Shown here: positions 9,591-18,572 of the stretch, piece after piece
How positions within the stretch are numbered: position 1 is the first letter of the stretch
Layout of the letters: each line of letters opens with the position of its first letter
Notes under the pieces: model-generated
Database searches by the model: none
The model's input: only the letters and a program-made list of their open reading frames with translations
What the model was told of the DNA's origin: nothing
Made by a program: the position numbers and the translations under genes
From: Cellvibrio sp. PSBB023
GTDB taxonomy: Bacteria; Pseudomonadota; Gammaproteobacteria; Pseudomonadales; Cellvibrionaceae
Direction: 5' to 3'
DNA: 64,000 nt
NCBI RefSeq assembly: GCF_002007605.1
Contig: NZ_CP019799.1
Span: 868,001 to 932,000, forward strand

Positions 9591-10994
9591 ATGCTGCAGA
9601 TCTACAACACACTCACGCGTCAAAAAGAAATTTTTAAACCGATTCATCCCGGTAAAATTTCCATGTATGTCTGTGGCATTACAGTTTATGACTATTGCCA
9701 CATAGGTCATGCGCGGGTATTGGTTGCGTTTGATGTAATAACCAAATTCCTGCGCAGCCAAGGGTGGGATGTTACCTACGTGCGCAACATTACGGATATT
9801 GATGACAAAATTATTAAGCGTGCCAATGAAAACGGCGAGCCGTTTGATTCACTGACCGCTCGTTTTATTGATTACATGCACGAAGACGAAGCACGCTTGG
9901 GTATTGCGCGCCCGGATATTGAACCACGTGCAACGGCTTATATCGATCAAATCGTGGACATGAACAAAACCCTGATCGACAAAGGTTTTGCTTATGCTGC
10001 GAACAATGGTGATGTGTATTACCGCGTTACCCGCTTTGCCGATTACGGCAAACTCACCAACAAAAATGTTGATGAACTATTGGTTGGCGCGCGCATTGAG
10101 GTCGATGAAGTAAAAGAAGATCCGCGCGACTTTGTGCTTTGGAAAGCGGCTAAGGCCGGAGAGCCAGCATGGAAATCACCTTGGGGTAATGGTCGCCCTG
10201 GTTGGCATATTGAATGCTCTGCCATGAGCAAAAACTGCTGCGGTGAAACATTCGATATTCATGGCGGCGGCCCTGATTTACCTTTTCCGCATCATGAAAA
10301 TGAAATTGCCCAGAGTGAGGCAGCTAATGGTTGCAAGTATGTCAACTATTGGATGCATGCCGGTGCTGTGCGCGTAGATGGTGAGAAGATGTCGAAGTCG
10401 CTCGGTAACTTTTTTACCATTCGTGATGTGTTGGAAAAATATCATCCGGAAGTGGTTCGCTTTTTATTGGTGAGCAGCCATTACCGCAGCCCGATTAATT
10501 ACGCCGAAGATAACTTGATTGAGGCGCGGTCAGGCCTTGAGCGTTTTTATGGCGCACTGCGTGATTATGCCCACGTCGCTCCTGCCAATTTGGCTGAAGT
10601 AAGCGATACAAACTATTACAAGGCATTTGTGGATGCCATGAACGATGACTTCAATACCCGTGTTGCGCTTGCTGGTATGTATGACTTGGTTCGCGATTTA
10701 AACAATGCCAGTAAAACGAACCCTGCACAGGCGGAATCGCTGGCTGCTCTGTTAAAAGCCTTTGGTTTGATACTGGGGATTTTGCAGGAAAATCCTGCGG
10801 TATTTTTGCAATCTGGCGGTAATGACCAAATTGAGGCTGATGAAGTTGAGCGTTTGATTGCGGAGCGTATTCAGGCCAAAAAGGACAAACAGTACGCGCG
10901 TGCGGATGAGATTCGTAAGCTGTTATTGGATGCCGGTGTGACATTGGAAGACTCAAAAGATGGCACTACTCAATGGCGCCGTGAATCTGTTTAA
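9591..10994 (+). CDS. cysS: cysteinyl-tRNA synthetase
   Basis: A 467-residue class I synthetase that charges tRNA-Cys. Zinc-ligand Cys28 sits in YVCGITVYD, HIGH is at 37-40, the second zinc region is GWHIECSAM with HHENEIAQSE, and KMSKSLGNF is intact. Length matches the family. It starts one base after the glnS stop, with coupling of translation likely. Confidence 0.97.
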   Translation: MLQIYNTLTRQKEIFKPIHPGKISMYVCGITVYDYCHIGHARVLVAFDVITKFLRSQGWDVTYVRNITDIDDKIIKRANENGEPFDSLTARFIDYMHEDEARLGIARPDIEPRATAYIDQIVDMNKTLIDKGFAYAANNGDVYYRVTRFADYGKLTNKNVDELLVGARIEVDEVKEDPRDFVLWKAAKAGEPAWKSPWGNGRPGWHIECSAMSKNCCGETFDIHGGGPDLPFPHHENEIAQSEAANGCKYVNYWMHAGAVRVDGEKMSKSLGNFFTIRDVLEKYHPEVVRFLLVSSHYRSPINYAEDNLIEARSGLERFYGALRDYAHVAPANLAEVSDTNYYKAFVDAMNDDFNTRVALAGMYDLVRDLNNASKTNPAQAESLAALLKAFGLILGILQENPAVFLQSGGNDQIEADEVERLIAERIQAKKDKQYARADEIRKLLLDAGVTLEDSKDGTTQWRRESV

Positions 10995-11022
10995 TCATTG
11001 ATAGTGAAGGGCGTTATCCCAA

Positions 11023-11223
11023 ATGCAAGCACAGCTTTTTCATGAATACGCGATTTATTTTGCGTTGGGTTTTCTGGTGATTTATGTGCTGGCACAGCTG
11101 CTGGTATCAAATCATCCCCGGTTCCAGGCTTTTACCGCGATACAAAAAAGTGTTGCGGTAAAAGTGTTGGCATTGCTTGGGTTTATCCTGGCCTATGTGT
11201 CAGTCACTCTATTAGCTAAATGA
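11023..11223 (+). CDS. small two-segment membrane protein, unknown
   Basis: A 66-residue hydrophobic protein with two predicted membrane helices (about residues 10-28 and 46-64) joined by a basic loop containing NHPRFQAFTAIQKS. I do not recognise the family. It follows cysS by 28 bp in the same direction. Its TGA stop overlaps an ATG at 11220, which opens a further tiny hydrophobic frame. Codon use resembles its neighbours, so it is probably a real gene. Confidence 0.6.
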   Translation: MQAQLFHEYAIYFALGFLVIYVLAQLLVSNHPRFQAFTAIQKSVAVKVLALLGFILAYVSVTLLAK

Positions 11224-11321
11224 TGCTGATCATTTTCCTGCTGTTGTTAGGGTTGTTACATTGGCCGGATTGCCAATTCTCTTTGTGGGGTGTTTATGAT
11301 CATTCGCAAACTGCTTCGTAA
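11220..11321 (+). CDS. possible 33-residue hydrophobic peptide
   Basis: This frame begins MMLIIFLLLLGLLHW, reads on as PDCQFSLWGVYDHSQTAS, then stops. Its ATG overlaps the previous stop (ATGA), and it runs 26 bases into the next gene in another frame. The hydrophobic start looks like a membrane or signal segment. It could be a coupled micro-ORF or chance. There is no homology evidence. Confidence 0.25.
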   Translation: MMLIIFLLLLGLLHWPDCQFSLWGVYDHSQTAS

Positions 11322-11598
11322 TCGTGGCCTTGGCGTTAACCTTATTGCTGGTTTTTGTTTTATTTTTCTTGCTGTCTATGCTTGGGGATTAAGCTGGAAA
11401 GAGTTGGGCGGTTACTTTCTGGTAATTCTGTTTTTTTTGGTTGGTTTGATTGCGCTCGCGGCATTGTGTGGTTGGGTGTTACGCAAACTAATGGCTAAAA
11501 CGGATTGGAATTCCATTGGTCCTGATCAACATGAGAGCGACAGGAAAAACGAGCCTGCCGCCAATGAAAAGACGGGTGTTAAACCCGATGCAAAATAA
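11296..11598 (+). CDS. small inner-membrane protein, unknown
   Basis: A 100-residue protein with a short basic N-terminus (MIIRKLLRNRGLG), two hydrophobic segments (about 14-30 and 38-62) and a charged, probably cytoplasmic tail rich in D, E, K and N. I do not recognise it. The frame also opens with a GTG at 11290, but the ATG at 11296 is five bases after a GGGG ribosome-binding site. It is convergent with the ccsA-like gene and overlaps its 3' end by about 20 bases. Confidence 0.55.
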   Translation: MIIRKLLRNRGLGVNLIAGFCFIFLAVYAWGLSWKELGGYFLVILFFLVGLIALAALCGWVLRKLMAKTDWNSIGPDQHESDRKNEPAANEKTGVKPDAK

Positions 11599-12379
11599 TT
11601 TCCAGTACTAATTTGCTACCAAAATACGCCAGCATCAAGCAGACGAAACCGGCCAGCGTCCAGCGAATTGCTGTATTGCCTCGCCATCCCAACTGATGGC
11701 GCCCCCAGAGTAGCAGGGCGTAAATCAGCCAAGCGACCAAGGCAAAAACGGTTTTGTGTGCAAGGTGCTGCGCAAACATATCCTCCAGAAAGTAAAACCC
11801 TGAAGCAATAGCCAAGGTCAACAGAATCTCCCCAATCCACAAAAACTCAAACAGCAGTGCTTCCATGGTTTGTAATGGCGGCAGCAGGCGAGAGCTGTTG
11901 GTCAGCTGTTTGTTCTTGAGTGCGTGATTTTGATAGGCCAGTAGTAGTGCTTGCAGGCTGGCAATCGTCAGTAAGCTATAGGCCAGAATAGACAGCACGA
12001 CATGAGTGGCTATTTGATAGCTCAGTGATTGTTGCCACTCGCTGTTGTGACCGCCGATAGAGGCCAAAACCGAAATGGCGGAAAGCGGGAAGAGCAATAA
12101 AAACAAATTATGCAGTGCCTTTTTTAGGCTGCTGAATAATACGATGGCATTGATTACCCAGAATATCAGTGACGATGCTGAGAAAATACTGACGTTTAAA
12201 CTGTCGCCTTTGATACTCATGCCGTAGACACCAATACCATGTGCGATAAGGGCCAGACCGGCGGTGGCAATCAGCTGCTTGGGTTGGAGCGCCTGCTGGC
12301 GTATGAATTGGCGACCAAAGTAAGCGGCAGCGACGCTGTATATGAATAGGGCGATCAGGTTGGCACTGAGTGTGATCAT
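11579..12379 (-). CDS. CcsA/YpjD-type cytochrome assembly-like membrane protein
   Basis: A 266-residue integral membrane protein with about eight hydrophobic segments. It fits the cytochrome c assembly (CcsA/CcmC) superfamily member YpjD, which is typically encoded divergently beside ffh, as here. It contains the family-like C-terminal segments VAWLIYALLLWGRHQLGW and IRWTLAGF. The CcmC-type haem-handling WWD motif is not evident, so a role in haem delivery is not supported. YpjD-like proteins remain poorly characterised. Start is the ATG at 12377-12379. Confidence 0.75.
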   Translation of the reverse strand: MITLSANLIALFIYSVAAAYFGRQFIRQQALQPKQLIATAGLALIAHGIGVYGMSIKGDSLNVSIFSASSLIFWVINAIVLFSSLKKALHNLFLLLFPLSAISVLASIGGHNSEWQQSLSYQIATHVVLSILAYSLLTIASLQALLLAYQNHALKNKQLTNSSRLLPPLQTMEALLFEFLWIGEILLTLAIASGFYFLEDMFAQHLAHKTVFALVAWLIYALLLWGRHQLGWRGNTAIRWTLAGFVCLMLAYFGSKLVLEIILHRV

Positions 12380-12549
12380 GTTGGTAAGGCTAATCCGTAG
12401 GCGGCAGCGGGAATGCTAATCGAGAGGACAAGTGTGTCATAAGGTTTTTGTAAAGAGAAGGGTAAATGAGAAACATACTTATCCATTTCTGCTTGCTGCC
12501 GGTAGTATTCATTCTGCCTTTGCTTGCCCCTTTATGATGGCTTTGAGGG

Positions 12550-12555
12550 TATAAT
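12550..12555 (+). promoter_or_regulatory. possible -10 element upstream of ffh
   Basis: A perfect TATAAT lies about 100 bp before ffh in the divergent ypjD-like/ffh gap. The best -35 (TTGCCC, 12524-12529) gives a 20-base spacer, which is too long, so the promoter call is tentative. Confidence 0.3.
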
Positions 12556-12651
12556 CGCCACCACATTTTTGAAGGGTATTAGCCGTTTTTTGCCTCCCGG
12601 CTGCCGGCTGCGTTAACCTTCGTCGCATTAACCGATTGTTTGAGACAGGCT

Positions 12652-14040
12652 ATGTTTGAGAATTTAACCGACCGCTTATCCCATACGTTGCGCAGCATTA
12701 CTGGCAAGGCGCGCCTCAGTGAAGACAATATTAAAGATGCACTGCGCGATGTGCGCAAGGCGTTACTGGAGGCTGATGTTGCGCTGCCAGTTGTTAAAGC
12801 ATTTATTGATCAGGTTCGCAGCCGTGCGCTGGGTCAGCAAATCAGTAAGGCGCTGAACCCCGGCCAGCAATTTATCAAGATCGTAGAAGCTGAGTTGGTT
12901 GCCACTATGGGGCAAGCCAATGAATCGCTGAACCTTGCGCAGCAACCACCAGCTGTAGTTCTGATGGCAGGTTTGCAGGGGGCGGGTAAAACCACCTCTG
13001 TTGCCAAATTGGCACGTTTCCTCAAGGAGCGTGAAAAGAAAAAGGTGTTGGTAGTCAGTGCGGACGTGTATCGCCCTGCGGCTATTCAGCAGTTGCAAAC
13101 ATTGGCGGCAGAGGTAGGGGTTGAGTGTTTCCCCTCCACTGGAGAACAAAAGCCATTGGATATCGCCCGCAACGCCATTGATCATGCGAAAAAACAATTT
13201 TTTGATGTTTTGATTGTGGATACCGCTGGTCGTTTGCATATTGACGATGAGTTGATGGTAGAGATCAAAGACCTGCATGCGGCAATCAATCCCATTGAAA
13301 CCCTGTTTGTTATAGATGCGATGATTGGTCAGGATGCGGTCAACACGGCTAAAGCTTTTAACGATGCGTTGCCATTAACCGGTGTGATTCTGACCAAAGC
13401 CGATGGTGATGCGCGGGGCGGTGCAGCCTTGTCTGTACGTCACATCACTGGCAAACCCATCAAGTTTTTGGGTATGGGTGAAAAAGTAGATGCTTTGGAA
13501 CCCTTCCATCCTGATCGTATCGCTTCGCGCATTTTGGGTATGGGCGATGTGCTCTCGTTAATTGAGCAAGCGGAACGCACGATCGATAAAGAAAAAGCAG
13601 AAAAATTAATCAAGAAGGTCACTAAAGGCCAAAAATTCGACTTGGAAGATTTGCGCGATCAATTGCAGCAAATGCAAAACATGGGTGGTTTAACATCGAT
13701 GTTGGATAAGTTGCCCGGTTTGGGCAATGTGGCGCAGATGGCACAGACGGCCAATATGGGCAAGCAGTTTAAAACCATGGAGGCAATTATTAACTCCATG
13801 ACGCCGGAAGAGCGACGCAATCCGGATGACCTGAGCGGCTCGCGCAAGCGTCGCATTACTATGGGGTCTGGTACACAAATTCAGGATTTGAACCGACTGT
13901 TAAAGCAATACAAACAAATGGCCAAGATGATGGGCAAAATGAAAGGCGGCGGCATGCAGAAAATGATGCGCGGCATTGGTGGCATGATGCCAGGCGGAAT
14001 GCCACCTGGCGGTGGCTTGCCTCCGGGAATGCGTAAATAA
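12652..14040 (+). CDS. ffh: signal recognition particle GTPase Ffh
   Basis: A 462-residue SRP54 homologue that binds 4.5S RNA and signal sequences and delivers ribosomes to FtsY. Order: N domain (1-90), G domain with P-loop GLQGAGKTT, DTAGR and TKADGDARGG, then the M domain with the SGSRKRR RNA-binding helix and a methionine/glycine-rich end (KMMGKMKGGGMQKMMRGIGG). The ATG at 12652 follows a GAGACAGG ribosome-binding site. The in-frame TTG at 12640 is less likely. Confidence 0.96.
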   Translation: MFENLTDRLSHTLRSITGKARLSEDNIKDALRDVRKALLEADVALPVVKAFIDQVRSRALGQQISKALNPGQQFIKIVEAELVATMGQANESLNLAQQPPAVVLMAGLQGAGKTTSVAKLARFLKEREKKKVLVVSADVYRPAAIQQLQTLAAEVGVECFPSTGEQKPLDIARNAIDHAKKQFFDVLIVDTAGRLHIDDELMVEIKDLHAAINPIETLFVIDAMIGQDAVNTAKAFNDALPLTGVILTKADGDARGGAALSVRHITGKPIKFLGMGEKVDALEPFHPDRIASRILGMGDVLSLIEQAERTIDKEKAEKLIKKVTKGQKFDLEDLRDQLQQMQNMGGLTSMLDKLPGLGNVAQMAQTANMGKQFKTMEAIINSMTPEERRNPDDLSGSRKRRITMGSGTQIQDLNRLLKQYKQMAKMMGKMKGGGMQKMMRGIGGMMPGGMPPGGGLPPGMRK

Positions 14041-14070
14041 GCTGTACGTCCTTTCGTGTTAAATGCGCAT

Positions 14071-14097
14071 AAAAAAACCGCCACTGGCGGTTTTTTT
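14071..14097. terminator. bidirectional terminator between ffh and yjbQ
   Basis: A perfect inverted repeat AAAAAAACCGCC / GGCGGTTTTTTT with a three-base loop (ACT) sits between convergent genes. The T tract on one strand and A tract on the other can serve both transcripts. Confidence 0.9.
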
Positions 14098-14109
14098 ATG
14101 CCTGCTGAT

Positions 14110-14535
14110 TTAGTGCGTCTCGCCCTGCAAGGTGATAACCAGAGTTCGGCTGCCGCCATAGTTGCGGTGTTCGCACAAATAAATTCCCTGCCAAACCCCC
14201 AAATTCAATCGGCCATGAGTAATGGGAATAGTGAGGCTGGCACCGAGCACACTTGCCTTAAGGTGTGCGGGCATGTCGTCACTGCCTTCATCCCTGTGCA
14301 GATAATAGGGCTCGTCTTCCGGGATGGCGCGGTTAAAGTAGCTTTCAAAATCCTTGCGTACTGTTGGATCGGCATTTTCATTGATGGTGAGTGATGCAGA
14401 TGTATGCTTAATGAGGATATTTAGAAGCCCCAGTGTGAACTGTTTAAGCTCGGGCACTTGTTGCACTATTTCATCGGTTACCAAATGAAAACCGCGTGCC
14501 CTGGCTTTCAGTTGGAATTCTTTTTGTATCCACAT
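14110..14535 (-). CDS. yjbQ: YjbQ family (UPF0047) protein
   Basis: A 141-residue protein of the YjbQ/UPF0047 family, members of which have been described as secondary thiamine-phosphate synthases. Motifs visible are HTSASLTINENADPTVRKDF, the HRDEGSDDMPAHLK segment with candidate metal/substrate histidines, and LGVWQGIYLCEHR. Length is typical. An AAGGAAAT ribosome-binding site precedes the ATG. In vivo function in most bacteria is unsettled. Confidence 0.9.
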   Translation of the reverse strand: MWIQKEFQLKARARGFHLVTDEIVQQVPELKQFTLGLLNILIKHTSASLTINENADPTVRKDFESYFNRAIPEDEPYYLHRDEGSDDMPAHLKASVLGASLTIPITHGRLNLGVWQGIYLCEHRNYGGSRTLVITLQGETH

Positions 14536-14558
14536 GGTGTGTTATTTCCTTCGGCAAA

Positions 14559-14855
14559 TTATTTCACTGCTGCCGGCGGGCATTCATTGGCGATATAGCC
14601 CATAACAGCCGAGTCTGCGCAAGCACTGCAGCTATTGCTATAGGTTTTTTGCTCGCTGGATGGGCAGGGGGTTGTTACGCAGCGAATGCCGGTATCGCGG
14701 GTGGCGCACACAGGGCGATAATCCATGGTGCATATTTGGGGGCGTTGCTCAGGGCATTCTGTTAGCGGTTGTTCCTGCTGTTTTGGTGCAGGCTGGTGGG
14801 TGCTGCAGGCGAAAAGTAAACTGATGGTCATTATTAACAGGGCACAATTTTTCAT
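14559..14855 (-). CDS. Kazal-like cysteine-rich lipoprotein
   Basis: A 98-residue precursor with a lipobox (LLFAC, Cys17), so a membrane-anchored lipoprotein after signal peptidase II cleavage. The mature part has eight further cysteines. Its pattern PVCATRDTG ... TYSNSCSACADS ... YIANEC resembles the Kazal serine-protease-inhibitor fold (C..PVC..TY.N.C.A). GAGGA precedes the ATG. A protease-inhibitor role is suggested by the fold only; bacterial Kazal-like lipoproteins are largely uncharacterised. It lies between yjbQ and hopJ on the same strand with short gaps. Confidence 0.7.
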   Translation of the reverse strand: MKNCALLIMTISLLFACSTHQPAPKQQEQPLTECPEQRPQICTMDYRPVCATRDTGIRCVTTPCPSSEQKTYSNSCSACADSAVMGYIANECPPAAVK

Positions 14856-14870
14856 CCTGCAGTCCTCTTT

Positions 14871-15215
14871 TTATTTTTTGCACAGGGCAGGGTTATCGAA
14901 TTGAATACCTGACCAACCTGATTGAATAAAATTGCGAATATTTTGGTGATCAGTCGCTGTTGGGTGTTGCAGTACATCAACGCGATAATAATCTCCAAAG
15001 CAAGCCAGTGTTTGATCTTCCGGCAGGCTGTGCAATTTGGCGAATGAGAATATTTTACAGGAGCCTGAGTTTTGTCCTGCTTCGTTAATTAACGCTCCAT
15101 TTTTAAAGCGAGTGGGCGTGAATTCATAATTGGAATCTATTACTGCGATAGTGTTACTAAATTGAATCGAGTCCGGCGTGTTTTTCAGTGTGGTAAAAAA
15201 CTGTTCAAGGTTCAT
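14871..15215 (-). CDS. HopJ-family protein
   Basis: A 114-residue protein matching the HopJ family throughout: FSNTIAVIDSNYEFTPTRF, NEAGQNSGSCKIFSFA, LACFGDYYRVDVL and HQNIRNFIQSGW. HopJ was named from Pseudomonas syringae effector screens, but the family is common in non-pathogenic marine and soil bacteria, so a cytoplasmic housekeeping role is more likely here. The ATG at 15213-15215 with AAGAGATG before it is preferred to the ATG at 15230. Confidence 0.85.
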   Translation of the reverse strand: MNLEQFFTTLKNTPDSIQFSNTIAVIDSNYEFTPTRFKNGALINEAGQNSGSCKIFSFAKLHSLPEDQTLACFGDYYRVDVLQHPTATDHQNIRNFIQSGWSGIQFDNPALCKK

Positions 15216-15365
15216 AATCATCTCTTGCATGGGTGGAAATACTACGAAGCAGAAGCGCTATTCTACGCTGTGCATTGTAAAAATAATAATTCTTTAGTGG
15301 CGCTGGTTGTTCGCGATCAATTGCGCTATGGTTGATTTATCGTCCTATGGGTTTTTGTGATTGTT

Positions 15366-17057
15366 ATGACCAAGAAGCGTCCTATTTATATCCCCTTTGC
15401 CGGACCGGCATTACTTGAAGCTCCTCTGCTGAATAAGGGCAGTGCTTTTACTGAACGTGAACGCCAGCAGTTTAATCTTGAAGGTTTGTTGCCTTACAAC
15501 ATTGAGACAATTGAGGAACAGGAGGCGCGTGTTTATCAGCAACTGTGTTCATTTGAATCGCCGATCGATAAGCACATTTTTTTGCGTAATATCCAGGATA
15601 CAAATGAAACGGCCTATTTTCGTTTGGTGACAGATCATCTGACAGAAATTATGCCGCTTATCTATACGCCCACCGTGGGATTAGCCTGCCAGCAATTTTC
15701 AAAAATATATCGTCGCAAACGCGGGTTATTTATTTCATACCCGGATCGCGCACGGATTGATGACATGCTGCAAAATGCGACTAAACAAAATGTCAAAGTG
15801 ATCGTAGTCACAGACGGTGAACGTATTTTGGGGCTTGGTGATCAGGGAATCGGTGGCATGGGGATTCCTATCGGGAAATTAGCGCTTTATACCGCCTGTG
15901 GTGGCATCAGTCCCGCTTACACCCTGCCAGTCACCTTGGATGTGGGAACCAACAACGAAGCTTTGTTGAATGACCCTATGTACATGGGGTGGCGACACAA
16001 GCGTATTACCGGCGATGAGTATTACCAGTTTGTCGAAGAATTTATTCAGGCCGTTAAGGTGCGGTGGCCGAATGTGTTGCTGCAATTCGAGGATTTTGCA
16101 CAAGACCATGCGACACCCTTATTGAATCGTTATCGCGATCAGCTCTGCTGCTTCAATGACGATATTCAGGGAACCGCTGCGGTTGCGGTAGGAACACTGA
16201 TGGCAGCGTGCCTTGCCAAAGGCGAGCAACTCAAAGATCAGCGCATTGTATTTGCGGGTGCCGGTTCGGCGGGCTGCGGTATTGCCGATCAGATTGTGAA
16301 GCAGATGGTGGCAGAGGGAGCCAGCAGCGAGGAGGCTCGACGTCGTATCTTTTTGATGAGCCGTGATGGCTTGCTGCAAACCAGTTCACCGGATTTGTTT
16401 GAGTTCCAGAGACCCTTTTGCACACCAGATGAGATCGTTGCTTCCTGGAAAACCGCATCGAGCGATGGGCGCTTGAGTTTGTTGGACGTTGTCGCAAATG
16501 TGCATCCCACCGTGCTGATTGGTGTGTCAGGTCAAGCAGGGCTATTTACCAAGGCGATAGTGGAATCCATGCAGGCCTATTGCGAGCACCCCTTGATTCT
16601 GCCTCTCTCCAACCCAACCTCACAGGCTGAGGCACAGCCGGTTGACTTGTTGCGTTGGAGTGCGGGCAAAGCCATGGTCGCGACGGGCAGCCCCTTTGCT
16701 CCGGTGGATATGGGGGGCAAGGTGGTGGAGATCGCCCAGTGCAATAACAGTTATATTTTTCCGGGGGTTGGGCTTGGTGTCATTGTTGCCAAGGCAACAC
16801 GGATTACCGACAACATGATGATGGCGGCAAGCAAAGCACTGGCTGCAGCATCTCCTTTGGCCACCACGGGGAGTGGTGCTTTGTTACCACTGTTAGATGA
16901 TATTCGCTCGGTGAGTAAATTGATCGCCAAAGCCGTCATTCTCCAAGCGATAGAAGACGGTGTAGCCTTGCCAATTCCCATTGAATTGATCGATACGAAA
17001 ATCAATCAACAATTTTGGGAGCCGGAGTACAGGGAGTATCGACGCACCTCATTTTGA
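15366..17057 (+). CDS. maeA: NAD-dependent malic enzyme
   Basis: A 563-residue enzyme that oxidatively decarboxylates malate to pyruvate with NAD. It contains the family segments [50 protein letters not shown] (metal and substrate site), [15 protein letters not shown] and the nucleotide-binding [14 protein letters not shown]. It is full length. The start is the ATG at 15366 rather than the GTG at 15357, by comparison with the MaeA N-terminus ([12 protein letters not shown]). No clear promoter was found. Confidence 0.95.
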   Translation: MTKKRPIYIPFAGPALLEAPLLNKGSAFTERERQQFNLEGLLPYNIETIEEQEARVYQQLCSFESPIDKHIFLRNIQDTNETAYFRLVTDHLTEIMPLIYTPTVGLACQQFSKIYRRKRGLFISYPDRARIDDMLQNATKQNVKVIVVTDGERILGLGDQGIGGMGIPIGKLALYTACGGISPAYTLPVTLDVGTNNEALLNDPMYMGWRHKRITGDEYYQFVEEFIQAVKVRWPNVLLQFEDFAQDHATPLLNRYRDQLCCFNDDIQGTAAVAVGTLMAACLAKGEQLKDQRIVFAGAGSAGCGIADQIVKQMVAEGASSEEARRRIFLMSRDGLLQTSSPDLFEFQRPFCTPDEIVASWKTASSDGRLSLLDVVANVHPTVLIGVSGQAGLFTKAIVESMQAYCEHPLILPLSNPTSQAEAQPVDLLRWSAGKAMVATGSPFAPVDMGGKVVEIAQCNNSYIFPGVGLGVIVAKATRITDNMMMAASKALAAASPLATTGSGALLPLLDDIRSVSKLIAKAVILQAIEDGVALPIPIELIDTKINQQFWEPEYREYRRTSF

Positions 17058-17470
17058 TGCTGCATTCTGGTGCGTTTGGTGGCATTTAAGGCGTATATAT
17101 CTACAATCTTTTTATATGAATAGCCTGACTTATTACATCTAAAAGCAAGTGAATGCTAAAAAATGTTGATTTATGCGCCATATCGACTATCGTTTATTAA
17201 GCGCCTGATGCAAAATAGACACAGGTGAAGGAGCGAGCCCTGATTATGGAGTGGTAATTGAAGTGTGATGTGCTTCACTTGTCTATAATCAAACTGTAGT
17301 CGGGTGTGTAGGTATTTGATGCCTATGCTTTAAATACAACCGATGCTGGCGCAGGGCAGTGTGCATGTATGAGTAGTTACAATGAACTTTTCTGAGTACA
17401 ACGCGACTACTTCCTTAACCCAATTTATAGCTTTTAAATCGACCTGAGTTGTTCGATAAAGGACTAAAAC
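17058..17470. other. 413-bp gap with no recognised gene
   Basis: AT-rich non-coding sequence between maeA and the yjbR-like gene. I see no tRNA, no long inverted repeat and no convincing promoter pair. It presumably contains the regulatory region of the downstream gene. Confidence 0.5.
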
Positions 17471-17833
17471 ATGGATTTTCTTTCTTCACAGAAGTACCTT
17501 TTAAACAAACATCAAGCCAAAGAGTTATTTCCCTCTGGTCCTGATATGGCCGTGTATAAAGTGTGCCATAAAATGTTTGCTACCCTGACTGCTGAAGGTG
17601 GTGTGCCACGTGTTAGTTTGAAGTGTGATCCCGATCTCGCCCTACAACTGCGTGAGCAGTACCCTGCGGTTCGTCCGGGTTTCCAAATGAATAAAAAACA
17701 TTGGAACACGGTTATTCTGGATGGCTCTGTTCCCTCGGAACAGATCCAGCGCATGATTGATCACTCATATCAATTAATCGTTGATAATCTGCCTACTCTG
17801 GAAAGAGAGCAGTTGCTGGCATCCAAAAAATAA
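17471..17833 (+). CDS. MmcQ/YjbR family protein
   Basis: A 120-residue protein of the MmcQ/YjbR (CyaY-like fold) family. The characteristic parts are KMFATL, VSLKCDPDLALQLREQY, the RPGFQMNKKHWNTVILDGS core and the IDHSYQLIVDNLP end. Some members bind DNA, but a function here is unknown. It has its own upstream gap and a hairpin immediately after the stop, so it is probably monocistronic. Confidence 0.87.
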   Translation: MDFLSSQKYLLNKHQAKELFPSGPDMAVYKVCHKMFATLTAEGGVPRVSLKCDPDLALQLREQYPAVRPGFQMNKKHWNTVILDGSVPSEQIQRMIDHSYQLIVDNLPTLEREQLLASKK

Positions 17834-17845
17834 GCACTCGTTCTG

Positions 17846-17867
17846 GCACCGGGTTATTACCCGGTGC
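17846..17867 (+). terminator. hairpin after the yjbR-like gene
   Basis: A perfect 9-bp GC-rich stem GCACCGGGT / ACCCGGTGC with loop TATT lies 12 bases after the stop. The following tract is not T-rich, so its efficiency as an intrinsic terminator is uncertain. Confidence 0.55.
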
Positions 17868-17930
17868 ACAATGTTTCCCTGCTGTGCCATTCCTCTAGCC
17901 GTGCTGCTTGATTATGATGAGTAACCTGTT

Positions 17931-18455
17931 GTGAGCACTGAGAGCAGTATTCCATCAGATGATTGCCCTATATCGTCCGATACCGGTGTGCGGCTAAAGC
18001 TGCTGCGTGAATTAGCTGGTTTTTCCCAACGTGAATTAGCCAAGCGCGCGGGTGTAACCAACAGTAGTATCTCCACTATAGAGCAAGGGCAGGTAAGCCC
18101 CAGTGTTCAATCTCTTGTGCGTATTCTGTCTGCCATTCCTATCAGCCTGCCCGACTTTTTTGCCTTTGGTGTTGATGTAAATACCCGCGAATTAAACCGC
18201 TTGGTATCCCCGCCTATTCACTCTCGCACGCTGGTGCTAGCTGCCCGCTCTGCGGGTACATTTTCAGTGGCCTCTGCCGATTTGTCCGGTGTGGTGCTAA
18301 GCGGCGCGCTGACGCTTACACTGGCTGCAGGTGCTCAAACCCTGGTGACGGGCGAGTCTTTTTGTGTCTCTGCCGGGCAGTTATATCGCTTGGGTAATAC
18401 AAGTAACGATGAGTCACGTTTGTTTATCTGTTCGCTTTTTGAGCTACCCATCTAA
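17931..18455 (+). CDS. XRE-family regulator with C-terminal cupin
   Basis: A 174-residue transcription factor. An HTH_3 domain (about residues 20-75: LKLLRELAGFSQRELAKRAG, NSSISTIEQGQVSPSVQSL) is followed by a small cupin domain (about 95-170). Such HTH-cupin proteins (PuuR-like) usually sense a small metabolite. It starts with GTG and lies 117 bp upstream of fadBA in the same direction, so control of fatty acid degradation is an attractive but untested idea. Confidence 0.85.
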   Translation: MSTESSIPSDDCPISSDTGVRLKLLRELAGFSQRELAKRAGVTNSSISTIEQGQVSPSVQSLVRILSAIPISLPDFFAFGVDVNTRELNRLVSPPIHSRTLVLAARSAGTFSVASADLSGVVLSGALTLTLAAGAQTLVTGESFCVSAGQLYRLGNTSNDESRLFICSLFELPI

Positions 18456-18572
18456 TAAGCTCCCTTTTTGTGCGTTTGTTGTCAGCCTTTTGCGCTGCTC
18501 TAGGGCAAGTGCTGCTCATGCTGCTACACTCAAAGTCAGATTTTCCCTCCCTAGACAAAAGAGAGATTCATT

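Noticed and set aside
14871..15215. HopJ homologue as evidence for a virulence type III secretion system
   Set aside because: No such system is encoded here besides the flagellar exporter, and HopJ proteins are widespread in non-pathogens.
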